In this document: positions 43,936 to 55,306 of the stretch, piece after piece
Numbering within the stretch: the stretch's first letter is position 1
Layout of the letters: each line of letters begins with the position of its first letter
Source of the DNA: Diphasiastrum complanatum
Taxonomy: Eukaryota > Streptophyta > Lycopodiopsida > Lycopodiales > Lycopodiaceae
Length of the DNA stretch: 64,000 nucleotides
Reading direction: 5' to 3'
Assembly (NCBI GenBank): GCA_029204225.1
Contig: CM055095.1
Span: 76,960,471 to 77,024,470, forward strand
Translations under genes and position numbers: made by a program
Notes under the pieces: model-generated
The model's input: the letters and a program-made list of their open reading frames with translations, nothing else
Databases searched by the model: none
Told to the model about the DNA's origin: nothing

Positions 43936-45811
43936 TGAAGGAAATAGCGGATTACTTGGATATTGCCAACGGTTGTGTGATATTGGAATGCATAGCATAT
44001 CTTGTCTTAATCAGCAATTATAGTTTGCTAATCAACAATTGCAACATGCAAATCAGCAATTGCTTCATTATGTGCAACACACTAGTGTTGAAAACAATGC
44101 ACTCAAGAATGCTATGTCAGAGTTGAATGCTACAATCACTACTCTTTGGGGATCAAACCAAGAAATGTTAGAATCCATGGACAAATTGCGATCTGAGAGT
44201 TTAAAATCCGTTGTTGATATAAAAGTTATCAAAAGGCAATGATGAGGAGGAAAAAAAAGAGAGTACCGATGAAGAATATTGATGACTTATCTACACATAG
44301 CGGCAATTGGAAGGAAAGAATTCGAGCATTCAAGTATGTTTTCATACAAACTGTTTATTTGATTTGTATATGTCATTTAAGTTTGATTTGCACTTGATAA
44401 CATGGATTATTTATTTATTAGACATAATTTGAGTTTCATATGTTTGTTGCAGATCATGTTTGGTGGCAAAGAACTATTTAACAGATCGTTCATGCATTGG
44501 ATCATCTTTAAGTCATGTTTTACCAAGAAAGTCAACAAAGGAAATGATGAAAAATGCTCAGTTTGAAAAAATGAAAAATGAAATTGCAAAGACTGTTTTG
44601 ATTAAGGTTCAATCATACTTGGATGCAAATGTGATACAAGGTGCATGTGATGTTTCTGGAATTAGCAGAAATGCTTATTCTACTTTTTTTAGAATAGTTA
44701 AATAAGCTTTTTCTCAAGTGATGGTGAAGAAAACTTATCTTCTGCGTCCGTATCGGGTAAGATTAGCAAGAAATTATTATAATGACGGAATGTTCAAAGT
44801 AGTTGGCCAACCACTTCATATAACTGAATTATACAAATTAGAATATGGTGAGCTCAATTAGAACGACCGCAATAATACTTTTCTTGATATTGAAAATGTT
44901 CTAAAATACATTATTCGATTCTATACTAGACGAACATCAAGTAAATGGAAAGATCATTATTGTAATAAAATTGGATGAATCTGAAATCATCAAAGGTCAA
45001 AAGTTGGAACAAGTGAGAATGTCGGCTTAACTAATGAGGAAAATGCCTACCAAGAATGTTTGCCAATTGTATTTCGTCGCAGAAGGTTTCACTTTGGTCA
45101 ACAAAATTTCAGATACAGATGATCAAACGTTTAGTGTTCAATCAAAAAATCACATATGGTGGTTGGCGGCATTCCAGATATACATTTCAATGTTCATTTA
45201 GAATATATTATTATTAACATTTCATACCTTGACAGTCTTTATTGACATGTCATGCATTACTTGCTTCTCTACAGGTCTTGAAAGAGGACCATAAAATACT
45301 TTCATGGATATTTTCAAGAACAAATTATGGCGAGATTATAAAGAGACATTTGGAGGCTGAGAAATTTATAGTCGAAAACCATGGAAGATTTCAAATTCAA
45401 TGGCACCTTGCAAGGGATTTTAAAACATTAAAATGTATGTATAATGTCTCTCATGGGGCAACATCAAAGCATCCATGTCTTTATTGCATGAAGGATTGCT
45501 ACAATAAGAATTTGGGACGATCAGACACTGGCCCAACACAAGAAGCTGAAGATCGAAACATGAAAAGTGTTCTACCAATTCCATTAAAAAGTATTTACAT
45601 ATGCACATTGCATGCTAAGGTTCGTATTATAGAAAAACTTATTTACCTCCATAGTCTACTAGCATGGAATCATAAACCGGAGCATGTGGCTAAAGCTGCA
45701 ATTAGGAGGTTGGAAATAGTTCTGTCAAATGCAGGACTACATAAAGGGAATCTCCAAATCATCATTAGCCCTTACTCAAAATTTGTACCTGCGTCAAAAT
45801 ACATTAAATAG
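43936..45811 (+). pseudogene. Transposase-like gene, copy C (most complete of the family)
   Basis: A Gln/Asn/Leu-rich probable coiled coil ('FANQQLQHANQQLLHYVQ') leads, with one shift, to 'STHSGNWKERIRAF'. An intron follows (44334-44452). Exon 2 reads 'SCLVAKNYLTDRSCIGSS', 'ANVIQGACDVSGISRNAYST', a stop at 44703, 'VVGQPLHITELYKLEYGEL', 'KIIIVIKLDESEIIKGQKLE' and 'FSVQSKNHIWWLAAFQ'. A second intron (45177-45274; donor ATATAC, acceptor CTACAG) leads to exon 3, open to 45811: 'VLKEDHKILSWIFSRTNYGE', 'HLARDFKTLKCMYNVSHGAT', 'KHPCLYCMK', 'PIPLKSIYICTLHAKVRIIE', 'LEIVLSNAGLHKGNLQ'. Candidate DDE residues: KLDE, ARDFK, RIIEK (inference). The CxxC in HPCLYC may bind zinc. At least one stop and two shifts make it a pseudogene. 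Confidence 0.7.
44334..44452 (+). other. Predicted intron 1 in copy C
   Basis: GTATGT donor, GTTGCAG acceptor, 119 bp. It splits a Lys codon AA|A, the same site and phase as in copy B (18904-18996). Copy A keeps the acceptor TTCTTGCAG at 11141-11149. Confidence 0.7.
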
Positions 45812-46163
45812 TCTATCACTAGCCTCTCCGAATCATCATTAAACAAATACTAAACAAATATTAAATGGACATAATTGAAAAACATGTACAAGGGCAATTA
45901 TTATAGTCTCTCGTCCTATTTAAGCACCATAAAGACGAATTTTTTTTTTTTTGAGCTAATTGTTCATTCAGAACATTTTCATAAGGCAAATCATTTTGAA
46001 AGAGCCGATATCGATTCCACGCGAGAGGGCAAGTGCTTCACCGAAACAGATCAAATAGACGTGTGTTGATGAGATACTTCGGTATGGCAAATCGGATATC
46101 GGATCAGCGCGCCTGTCCCAAAAAAAATGATTTTTCAACTTGGACTATGCATATTGTTTAGCT
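45812..46163. other. Unassigned 3' flank of copy C
   Basis: AT-rich, with a T12-like run near 45940. No terminal inverted repeat that would close copy C as a DNA transposon was recognised. Confidence 0.35.
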
Positions 46164-46273
46164 ATTGGAATGCATTATGAATCATCAAAGCTTGCTTTGG
46201 GAGATTCCTCATACATCCAAAGCTAAAAAAAAATTGTCGAAGCAAGCTTTGATGATTCATATTGCATTCCAAT
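46164..46273. repeat. Foldback: 34-bp inverted repeat with one mismatch
   Basis: Arm 46164-46197 (starts ATTGGAATGCATTATGAATC) and arm 46240-46273 (ends TATTGCATTCCAAT) are complementary at 33 of 34 positions around a 42-base loop. A diverged version of the left arm and loop ('ATGATCAAAGCTTGATTCGG', 'ACTATCCAAAGCTAAGAAG') follows at about 46410-46470, so the structure belongs to a local tandem repeat. It could be a MITE remnant or a hairpin-RNA source; neither is shown. Confidence 0.8.
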
Positions 46274-47144
46274 ATATTTTCAGTGTGTCGCAGATATCAA
46301 ATTAATACGCTTGGAAGAAGAAAGTGATTTTCCACTTGGATTGTGCATGTCAAATCGCTATTGCTAAAAAAAAAGATTTTTGAAAATTGTCGGAATTATT
46401 GGATGACATTATGCATGATCAAAGCTTGATTCGGTAGACTCTTCATACTATCCAAAGCTAAGAAGAATCTATCAAGTCAGGCTCCCTACCTGAGGAATTG
46501 AGTTAATGATCTGTATCCATGTTAGTAATGAAGATAATTGTTTCTAATATATTCATGAACTACTTGAGCTCTTTAACCGTGACTAGACTTTAGTTGTTGA
46601 GGACTTCTGTCTAGAATACATTAGTTCATGAAGAAGATTAACTTTTTGTTTGTTCATACATGTTTGCATGGAACATAACACAGATCCATACTGACAACTT
46701 AATCAGTCAGAGCGTAATTCATTTCAGTTACTCTGATATAATTCTACATATAGAATGTTTTTCATTCGGTTTGATAGAGGAAGATTGTTGTTTGGAATTC
46801 ATTTATCAACACACAGCACAATACAAGTAATACTAATTATCTATAAAATGTCTGTTGACAACCAGATTTTCATTCAACTCCATTTCATTTAAAATAAGTC
46901 CAAGTTTGTATCAATTAAACAACTTATTAAGTGCTATCTCCTTGGGAAATGATCTAAATACTACATAAATATAGCAATTCTGTGTTGGTATATTGCGACA
47001 GTGAAATATAGTGAAATGGTGAAATGAAAATGTGAAAGACTAGTTGATGAGGCATCCAGAACCACCAGAGACAAGAACGAGTAATCAATCATATTTAGGA
47101 TAGTTATAGTGACGATTCCAATCCATTGGCCTCTCCCGTACACT
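46274..47144. other. Unassigned region
   Basis: Apart from the decayed repeat of the foldback near 46410-46470, no coding motif or repeat was recognised. Confidence 0.35.
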
Positions 47145-47575
47145 AGTTGTGCATGATCAAAACTGACATGAATCAATCTTTCAATCAATTACACAAACAC
47201 CATCTGTCTCCATATGTTTCCTATGTTATAAGTCCTCTGTTCTGACATAGTAGTTAAGCACAAAGGCCAATGACTTGGAGACATTTTGGCCCATATATCC
47301 ACAAGGAGAGATGTTCATGGAGTGAGTAGTCTAATAATTGCCTTTAGAATGAGCACCAACGGCTGTTTGACATGTGCAAGCTACAAAAATGAAGCCAATG
47401 TGGAACTGTCATGTGTGAGCATAGCTTACTGTAGTCTATGTGGAAGAATTTATCATTGAATAAATTGTATTGCTAAGAAACAACCACAAAGAGAATACCT
47501 GAGATGTGCAAAGTAGGAATGCATGAGAGAATAAGAGTGTTGCTATATCTATCTAGAAACTACTTGTAGAATGAG
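47145..47575 (+). repeat. Dispersed repeat of unknown type, copy 1
   Basis: Matches 52968-53690. Shared blocks include 'CATGAATCAATCTTTCAATC', 'GTTAAGCACAAAGGCCAATG', 'GAGAGATGTTCATGGAGTG', 'GAAGAATTTATCATTGAAT' and 'GATGTGCAAAGTAGGAATGC'. It lacks a ~320-bp segment present in copy 2 (about 53109-53425). Ten bases after its end the LTR at 47585 begins. Confidence 0.75.
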
Positions 47576-47584
47576 AGACCCAAT

Positions 47585-48231
47585 TGTGAGAAATTGTTAA
47601 CTAGTTTGTTGGTTTATTGGTTTTTGGAGGCCAAAATGAAATCTCAACTTAGAGATAGGTTTATATTCGTCAATAAAAGCCTAAATAGTGTTTGTACTAT
47701 TTCTGGGAAGTAGATAAGTGGATGAGGTTGAAATTTGGACCCATTCTAATTGGCTAATTTTGGTACATCATCTAGACTAGTTTTTCTAGGTTTTTGATCA
47801 AGTATCTAGAAGTTTCCAATTTAGGTCAAGTTTGGGGCAAGTGGCCAAATGACATTTTGGAAGCTATAATTAGCTATACCTACATGGATAAATAATCATC
47901 ATAGTTTCTTTCTTTGTGGACAGTTCATCTCTTGTGTTTCTATGTCCATCTCATGTGTTTATTTCTTGATATCTTGATTTTCTATGTGTAGAATGTTGAT
48001 TTTATGGTGATATAGGTTCCACATGTGTGAAGGACATCTTGATGTTTTTTTGTACGGAAAGGGATAGTTCCATACTATATTTTAAGGTTCATGATCAGAT
48101 CTTAATGATTTATGAAATTCTAACATGCTAATCTTGATGAATTCTATCTTGTAACTAAATCTACATGTGCACTCCAAATTGGCCCAATATCTAAGATCCA
48201 TTAGTTGTCTTTTGGATCTGTATTTTTCACA
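47585..48231 (+). repeat. Copia 5' LTR (647 bp)
   Basis: Starts TGTGAGAAATTGTTAACTAG and ends GGATCTGTATTTTTCACA right before the primer-binding site. Landmarks: 'TTTTGGAGGCCAAAATG', 'CTCAACTTAGAGATAGG', 'CTATGTGTAGAATG', 'CCACATGTGTGAAGG'. The TGTGA/TCACA ends form an inverted repeat. Confidence 0.85.
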
Positions 48232-48243
48232 TGGTATCAGAGA
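48232..48243 (+). promoter_or_regulatory. Primer-binding site, tRNA-Met type
   Basis: TGGTATCAGAGA, one base from TGGTATCAGAGC, immediately after the LTR. Confidence 0.85.
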
Positions 48244-48817
48244 AGTTTGCATGCTTGAGTTGGTGGATTTGACAAATCTAGAGGTGGATTTGTGGGCACC
48301 ATAAATTCTATGTGGATTTGGAGGTGTTTCTAGTTCAGATCTTGTAGTTTCAAGAATAAAGTTTGGATCTTTGTGATCTTAAAATCATTTTAGTTCAAAA
48401 TACTTGTAGATGGACAATTTTTGAAACCACTTACTAGAATGTGGAGACAAAAACTATTTGTGAATTCTATTAGATTGAGATATTTAGATTCTAGCTTTTG
48501 CATGTAGATTTTGCTTGATTCAATATTTTGCATTTTTGGAGTAATCCTAAATTTGATAGGATCTCTTGATTTTAAGTTGCTGGACTTTTTCAAGAGTGTG
48601 TTTTAATCTTAGGTGTTGGCAAAAGTTCATCATATTGTGTTTAGATCTATTGTGATCAAGAAATCAAGATTCTAGGTGCTAGGATTTGCTAGAAAGAGAA
48701 AAAGGAGAGGTTAGATTGTTTCCATATCTTTGTGATTTCTTCTTGACATTTGTTGATTTTCAAGGGAGTGCTTAGTGCATTGGAACATGTTCAAAGAGAA
48801 GATCAAATCGTTGCAAC

Positions 48818-49645
48818 ATGGCCACCTCAAGTGGCTTCATGTTGGAAGGCAATGGTAGGCTTACCTCAACAATTATTCTACTTGGAAGGTGAGGATGGAA
48901 TCTTTGCTCGAGATGAATGATTTGATGGATATTGTTGTAGGTGTGGAGGAGAGACCTTTTGCACCACAAGATCAAGTGAGGTATGACAAGAGGGCAAAGA
49001 AAGCTTTACATGTGATCAAGATGAATGTGACTAATGAACTTCTCAAGGAAGTTGGTAAGTGCACAACATCAAGTGAGGTTTATGAGTCCAAGTCTACATC
49101 TAGGGTCCTAACCCAAAGGGGGAAATTTCTTCAAAGTATTCAAAAGAAGGATGAAGGTGCTCATGCTTTTGTTTTGAGAGTTAAAACTTTGAGTGATGAC
49201 CTAGCATGCATTAGTGAAAGCATTAAGGATGTGGAGCTTGTTCAAGTTGTTGTTAATGGCTTGTTGGATGATCATGTTAGTTTGGTGCAAAGCTTTGCTA
49301 TTCAAAAGACATTGCCAAGTATGGAGAGGATTTGCAAGAGATCTTGGTGAATGAGGAGTATAGGCTTCTATCAAGAGGAGGTGCATCTTGTACATCTCAA
49401 GTTGGAGAGGAGGAGAGGAGGAAGATATGTTCATCAAAGGCAAGTTCAAGGGAAAAGGCAAAGGCAAGTGGTCTAAAGGACAAGATCAAGGCTTTTATTG
49501 TGGAGTCAAAGGGAATTTTGCAAGTGATTGTTTCAAGGAACAGAGAGATCAAGATGAGAAGCAATGCATTTTCACTTTTGATGAGGATGATATTGGTGAT
49601 CAAAACTCAAATGATGATGCTTTTTTATGTCTTCTTGTTTTCTAA
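48818..49645 (+). pseudogene. gag: Copia gag with zinc-knuckle remnant
   Basis: ATG at 48818 begins 'MATSSGFMLEGNGRLTST', then shifts frame to 'NYSTWKVRMESLLEMNDLMD', 'RAKKALHVIKMNVTNELLKE', 'AHAFVLRVKTLSDDLACISE', 'LVQSFAIQKTLPSMERI'. About 20 residues are deleted after 'GKCTTSSEVYESK', where 'AW.AL..LF' should be. After a shift come 'MFIKGKFKGKGKGKWSK' and the knuckle 'GFYCGVKGNFASDC', whose first Cys is replaced by Gly. Same sub-family as the gag at 35374. Confidence 0.88.
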
Positions 49646-50240
49646 CCAATGATGGAGATATCGATCCATGGTGGATTGATAGTGGAGCAAGCTTTCATAT
49701 GACCCGTCACAAAGAGTACTTTACTTCTTTGGACTCTTATGAAGGAGAGAAGAAGGTCATCAACATGGCCAATGGTGGTGAAGTTGTTATCAAGGGCACT
49801 GGTACTATTCCTATTTTTCTCTCATCTACAAATAGGAATGTAAGCTTGAAGAATGTTTTGTTCATACCTTCCATTACTAAGAATGTTCTTAGTGTGTGTC
49901 AAATCGTTGACAGAGGGCTCAAAGAGAAATTTGTTGGTGATTCTTGTTTGATCAAAAGGAATGGATTCTTGATTGCTCAAGACAAGGTGAGCTCTACAAA
50001 CTTTATGGATTTGTTGGTTCTAACCATGGTGGTTTAAAGGCAAAGAAGCAAGTTGGTGAGCTTTGTTCAAAGTCAAAGTCACAAAGGTTGTCTTATCCAA
50101 GATCTAAGATGCCTTTTTATCTAGTACTTTTGAATGTGCACTGTACTAGTTCTTTGAGTAATGGAGGAGCAAAGATGTTTGTGACTTGCATTGATGACTT
50201 TAGTAAATATTGTTGGACTTATCTATTAAAGCAAGCACAT
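49646..50240 (+). pseudogene. pol: Copia protease and integrase start, truncated
   Basis: 'WWIDSGASFHMTRHKEYFTS' keeps the DSG active site. It continues 'GTIPIFLSSTNRNVSLKNVL', 'FIPSITKNVLSVCQIVDRGL', then, after a shift and a deletion of the GAG-pre-integrase HxxxH, 'ELCSKSKSQRLSYPRSK' and 'MFVTCIDDFSKYCWTYLLK'. The element is cut at about 50240; RT, RNase H and the 3' LTR are missing. Confidence 0.85.
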
Positions 50241-52967
50241 ATAATCAGGTCTTTTTGTGAAATTCTGCCAATATGACAGTCAGATACAACGCATATAAGC
50301 TTCTTATCGAGATGGCAAAAGATTTCAAGAGAAAAAAAAAAAAAACAAGAAGATTGTGTTTAGAAAATATATTTTTTCTCAAAAAAAAATCAATGAAAGG
50401 TAAACTTGATACTCAAAAGCCACATGAAAGCTCGAATTATAAGGAGCCCTTTAATCTAAAATGTGGGTATGCACCTTGACTTCTGAGCTTCCGTGGAAAA
50501 GTTTGTTTGTAGTTCACATGGGATTAGCGTGAATCTATAGAGCTCTTTGTAAGTCCCTTATAGGCACAATGAGGGGTTTGGATTAACCAATGGATGTTCA
50601 CCTGGTCTATGTGGGACTAACCAATGGATGCTCACCCGGTCCATGTGGGAGGGTGCTTGTTGGTCATAAGTTATCCTCAGGTTGTGCCCATGGCATGGTA
50701 CAAGGCTTAGACTCTCATGCAGGTTTGAAAGATTTAGGGAAGGACATTACATGTATTTGATGGTGTAGATGCTATATTTTGCTCATAGAATATATGGTAA
50801 ACTTTTGTCATATCATTAATCTTCATGTGGATTATGGTGAGATGACTCATCGTGTGAGTCATTCTTTTAGATAGGAGGCTTTGTAAGTGAGGCTTAAATG
50901 AGAGTCACTTAGAGAGTTGGAATTTGACATGCATACTCACCTTTAAGATTGAAGAGCTTTCCTATATTTAACTCTTGTATGAAATGTATATTTCAAGGCT
51001 AGATATTAATCTAGAAGTGAGAAGATTTTAGACAGTGTTTTATAAATTGACCAAGTACAAGAATAAAATTGGCATTATTTTTCAGAAATCTAAATCATGA
51101 AAATTTAAATGATTTTTTTATAGGCATGTATGAACCCTTTTATGAGTAATAATCCTCAAAAAATCAAGAAGCCTTAAAAAAAATGCAAGTTTTGTGAGGA
51201 TGACTCAACTCTCAACCATTTTCCCAGCACTGATTTCAGATATTTTAGAAGAGAACGTTAGATTCTTTGAAGTTTGAATGCTCTTTTTATTGGATTCTAA
51301 TACTTTTTGGCATTTGGGCTTACATATCTTTCTTTGAATGGCAAACTGGCCTTTTTCACATGCATTCATGATTGCAGTTTGCAGCTGCATGTAGCAAATG
51401 CCTGATCCTGAGTCCTGATCCTGAATCATCATGCACATTGCATGTATATACGTATTATAAAGAGTAGTCAGTAGTGAGTGGTGGGGGGCAGAATCTCATG
51501 TAAACAGTGATGATCGTAAATATATTTCCACTACTGTCTTTTTTTTTCTTTTTCTTTTTCTGAAATTGATGATGGATTATGACTGAGTGACTGACGGACT
51601 GTGCGCCGTTATTTAACTCCAAATTGAAGACATATCAGAGGAGAAGGAGCCAGGAAGAGGAAGAGCAGGCTGGAAGACAGATCACAGAGGGACAGGACGA
51701 GCCTAGAGTGGTAGGTACTAGGAACCTTTTGCTGGGCTGTACCAGTACCTGGGTCCTCCATTGATAAAGGCTTTTTCACTTTAGACTAAGAATCCAAGGC
51801 CTAAGGGATGGATGGGGCCACGCCCCGAGCCTCAACAAGGTAAAGAGACGGGTAGCCCACTTTGGGCTCGTCCTTTTGAAAAATAATGGGGGGGGGGGGG
51901 AATGAAGGGAAAATGGCATGGAACATGCAATGGAATTCCCAAAAGCATGAGCAACTTACATTGAACCACAACACTCTTAATGGTTATTGGCAAAGACTTA
52001 GAACCGTCTTTATTGAAACATTTGGTTTGATAGAAATTGTGGGGAATTTGGGAATGACGATTTTCTTTTCTCTAGAAAATCAAGGGAATGATGCTTTTAG
52101 CATCTCCCCGGGGCCCTATGTCTATTTAAAAAGCCTAACATACTCTCTTTTCTTTAAGCTTTCAATGGTTGATGTACTTTTGTATAAAGTTATAATTTAT
52201 TGTTAACCTTTAAAGAGAAAAAAAAAATCTTCAAATACAAGTAGGCCAATTGTTAGAATTGACAGTTTTACCTTTTTATTTTAGAGTTACAGGATTTCAA
52301 ATAGTCCTAGACTTAGGTATAAAAATGTTTTGAATTGTTTTGAAAATGCTATCAAAGTTTTTTTTGCACTTTAATATTAATATTAAATATTCTAACAATT
52401 TGCTTTATTTTGTTGAAGAACATAAATTTTTAAAAAATTGAGTGACCCTCCTACTTGAGCTTGAAACCCTCCTTTCTAGATCATGAACAAAAGTGAACAC
52501 CTTGCCTACATTTAGACTTGAAGGGATGGTGCAAATTATGCCTTTTGTGTCTCAGGTTGAAATTGAATACCATTAATCAGAAGACAAAATTCTTTCATGA
52601 CACATTTTAAATGAACATCGACTGTTTGTGAGCAGGTTTGAGACTCAAAACTGGTACAATTGGCCATGAATGGGATGAGTGAACGATAGTTCATTAGTAG
52701 TGTAGTGAAAAGGGAGACATTGTCAGCTTTTGAAGCATTCCATGGCACTATACTCTAGGAGGAACAAAGATGTGAATTGATCAAGATGCATCTTAAATCA
52801 TCAAATGATTAACTCTTACTATCTAACGGAAAGAAAAAGTACAAGAAATTTGACAAGAAGAAGGAAGATAAAAGTGAATCATAAGGCAGTAAGGACAGAA
52901 AACCGTCAATTGAGTCGTTCATTATGGAATTGACATTATGATGTTTAAGCCATTCTGCTACTCCCAT
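50241..52967. other. Unassigned region; short tandem duplication and a 13-G tract
   Basis: 'ACCAATGGATG(T/C)TCACC(T/C)GGT' plus 'ATGTGGGA' occurs twice in tandem at about 50584-50650, period ~34 bp. A G13 run is at 51888-51900, after a GC-richer, purine-biased stretch (51590-51880). ORFs here (51205-51438, 51886-52206, 52536-52748) show no known domain. Confidence 0.4.
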
Positions 52968-53690
52968 GCTAGTTGTGCATGATTAGAACTAGCATGAATC
53001 AATCTTTCAATCAATTACACAAACAACATCTGTCTCCATATATTTCCTATGTTATAAGTCCTCCGTTTCGATAGAGTAGTTAAGCACAAAGGCCAATGAC
53101 TCGAAGAATCACACATACTCTCTCTCCTACTCTCGTACTTAGTCAAACATACAATTGTACTAGATACAAGACATACTGATACTTGCTTTAGCTTGATTTG
53201 GACTCGACAGATCTATGTACAACGTCATTCATTGTAGAGCATTGATTATTATAGAGAATGATTCCATTCAATAGATGTAGCAATATCTGCAAATTAGTAC
53301 AATAATAATCATCTTTCTTTGGCTAGAAAGAAGAAAAAAAAAACTATTTCTACTCAAGAGCATGCAGAGACAGAGCTCCACTCCTTTATCTCCTACAGAC
53401 AAGAACATAAGAGAAAATAATGGAATGCCTGAAAAAGAGGCATTTTGTCCCGTATATCCAGAGGGAGAGATGTTCATGGAGTGAGTAGTCTGATAACTAC
53501 CTTAGAATGGGCACCAACGACTGTTTGCCATGTGTGATATAGCTCACTGTAGTCTACGTGGAAGAATTTATCGTTGAATAAATTGCATTGCTAAAAAACA
53601 ACCACAAAGATAATACATGAGATGTGCAAAGTAGGAATGCATGAGAGAAGAAGACCATTGCTATATCATTCTGGAAACTACTTGTATCTA
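52968..53690 (+). repeat. Dispersed repeat of unknown type, copy 2
   Basis: Full-length partner of 47145-47575, with about 320 bp more in the middle. The extra part includes an A-rich run and the minus ORF 53268-53477, which has no motif. The similarity outside the gap is high and in the same orientation. Confidence 0.75.
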
Positions 53691-54229
53691 AAAAAACCTC
53701 CACAAATTGTTTTTGGGAGCGAGAGTTCCACAGTGTAGTGAACTCGTCCTTGTGCATTGTTGTATGTCGAGGGTTCGAGAGGATCAATCTCTGCGAAAGA
53801 ATAGGTCCATGTGCAGGAAGAAATGAGGAATCTGGGAAGTGGCGAGCCTCCAAAAGGTTTAGCAAAAATAGGAATAATTCTCTTTCACAAGAACTATCAT
53901 AACTTTGCCAAATCTTCACCAAATTGAATTAAAATTGACCTAGATTCAAGTTAAGATAGAGATTGATTGATCCACAACATTATAGTAAAATAATACAACC
54001 AAAAGTAGAGAAAAATAGATAGCAAAATATAACTAGCTAAAATTGAAATGATTCCACTAAAATGGCCTTAACTTTGTCATTATAGCTCCAAATCTTAGTC
54101 AGTACCTCCCAGAAGCTAACATCAAGGGCTACTAATCCGAAACAACAAATCAGAGTTGCACGTTTCGATCTAGAACGTGTTTCAAAATGTGATATGATAC
54201 GTGATATGGAAAATCCAACTATCGCACCT
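53691..54229. other. Unassigned gap before the LINE fragment
   Basis: No feature recognised apart from a minus ORF (53554-53922) without known motifs that partly overlaps the dispersed repeat. Confidence 0.35.
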
Positions 54230-54970
54230 GCAACTTCAGCTTTTTCCTCTTGTTTATTCCCCTCAATTACGGATGATACTCATATTGTGGGGCCTGCTAG
54301 TGAAGTCATCCCAGTTTCTGCATTTCTCAACTCAACTTTCTTCTATTGGACTTACAGTGAACAGGTCTAAGTGCGTTGCATGGGGCCCAAAAGGCCTTCT
54401 AGCACATATCTCCTTAACTGAAGGTTTCAATACTCCTCAGCTTGGGATTAAGGCATTGGGTGTTCCCATTGGTTCTTCTGGATATGTCACTTCATTTATG
54501 CGGGAAGCTCTGGATGGTTTTGTCGTCATTCTAATTTGTTGCCAAAGCTTCGAAATTCTCAAGTTGCATTTGGAATTCTCACTCAGTGTTTTGCTCAACA
54601 TCCTAGCTATCTACTACATTGTGTTTCTTTGTCGCCTGACATATTATCCTTACGTTGAGATTTTGATGGTACTTTATTGGGCGTAATTGGTCGCCTTTTG
54701 GGGCCAGGAACCTTTGACACTTGTGGAGGTCAGTTTTCTAAGCGGCAAATTTATCTTCCTGCCTCCTCTGGTGGTGTTGGCCTAGTATCTTCTGCTTGTA
54801 TCAAACCAACTGCTTTTCTCAAAAGTTGGGCTCTTGTTCCCTCTGCACTAGTTTCCAGGTTTCAGCAGGGTAACCAGCCTCTTCTTCTTGATACGGTGGC
54901 TCATGTGGAGACTGGCAATTTGGCTTTTCAACAAGCTCTTCGCATTGCTCTTTTCCTTTTGTGTTGTTGA
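54230..54970 (+). pseudogene. LINE (non-LTR) reverse transcriptase, C-terminal part
   Basis: 'TDDTHIVGPASEVIP' carries the RT catalytic DD. After a shift come 'SIGLTVNRSKCVAWGPKGLL', 'GFNTPQLGIKALGVPIGSSG' (the L-G-x-P-x-G motif that follows RT in LINEs), then 'LLPKLRNSQVAFGILTQCFA', 'QHPSYLLHCVSLSPDI', 'QIYLPASSGGVGLVSSACIK' and 'PTAFLKSW'. Two frameshifts and one stop. From memory, the 'DDTHIVGP' form occurs in LINE-like proteins of mosses and other non-flowering lineages; this was not checked. The N-terminal endonuclease and first RT blocks are missing. Confidence 0.75.
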
Positions 54971-55300
54971 AGCCATTTGAGACCAACCTCTTGATCTTGC
55001 TCTTGACAATCAAAGCCATTGACTAAGACCTCTTTTCCAGATCCATTAGTTGCTTTTCTAGCATGAAAACCATGAGAACTAATATCCACTTGCATAGCAT
55101 CATCAAGACGATTTTCCAAAATGTGTGAGTAAAGCAAAATGAGTCATTTCCACTTGCTTACCTTTCTCTTGATCATCAAAGATATCAAAGATATGAAGTT
55201 AGCAACTGTGCTAACACAAAATAAAATAAAAAAAAAGAAATAAAATTCTATGGCATGTGTTTTGTAAGACCACGTATGAGTATCTGTCAATAAACTTCAG
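54971..55300 (-). other. Possible retroelement coding trace
   Basis: The minus strand 55137-54928 reads 'ILENRLDDAMQVDISSHGFH' and 'ARKATNGSGKEVLVNGFDCQ' without stops. It looks protein-like but I do not recognise the family. A 19-bp direct repeat ATGGCATGTGTTTTGTAAG occurs at 55250 and 55303. Confidence 0.3.
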
Positions 55301-55306
55301 CCATGG

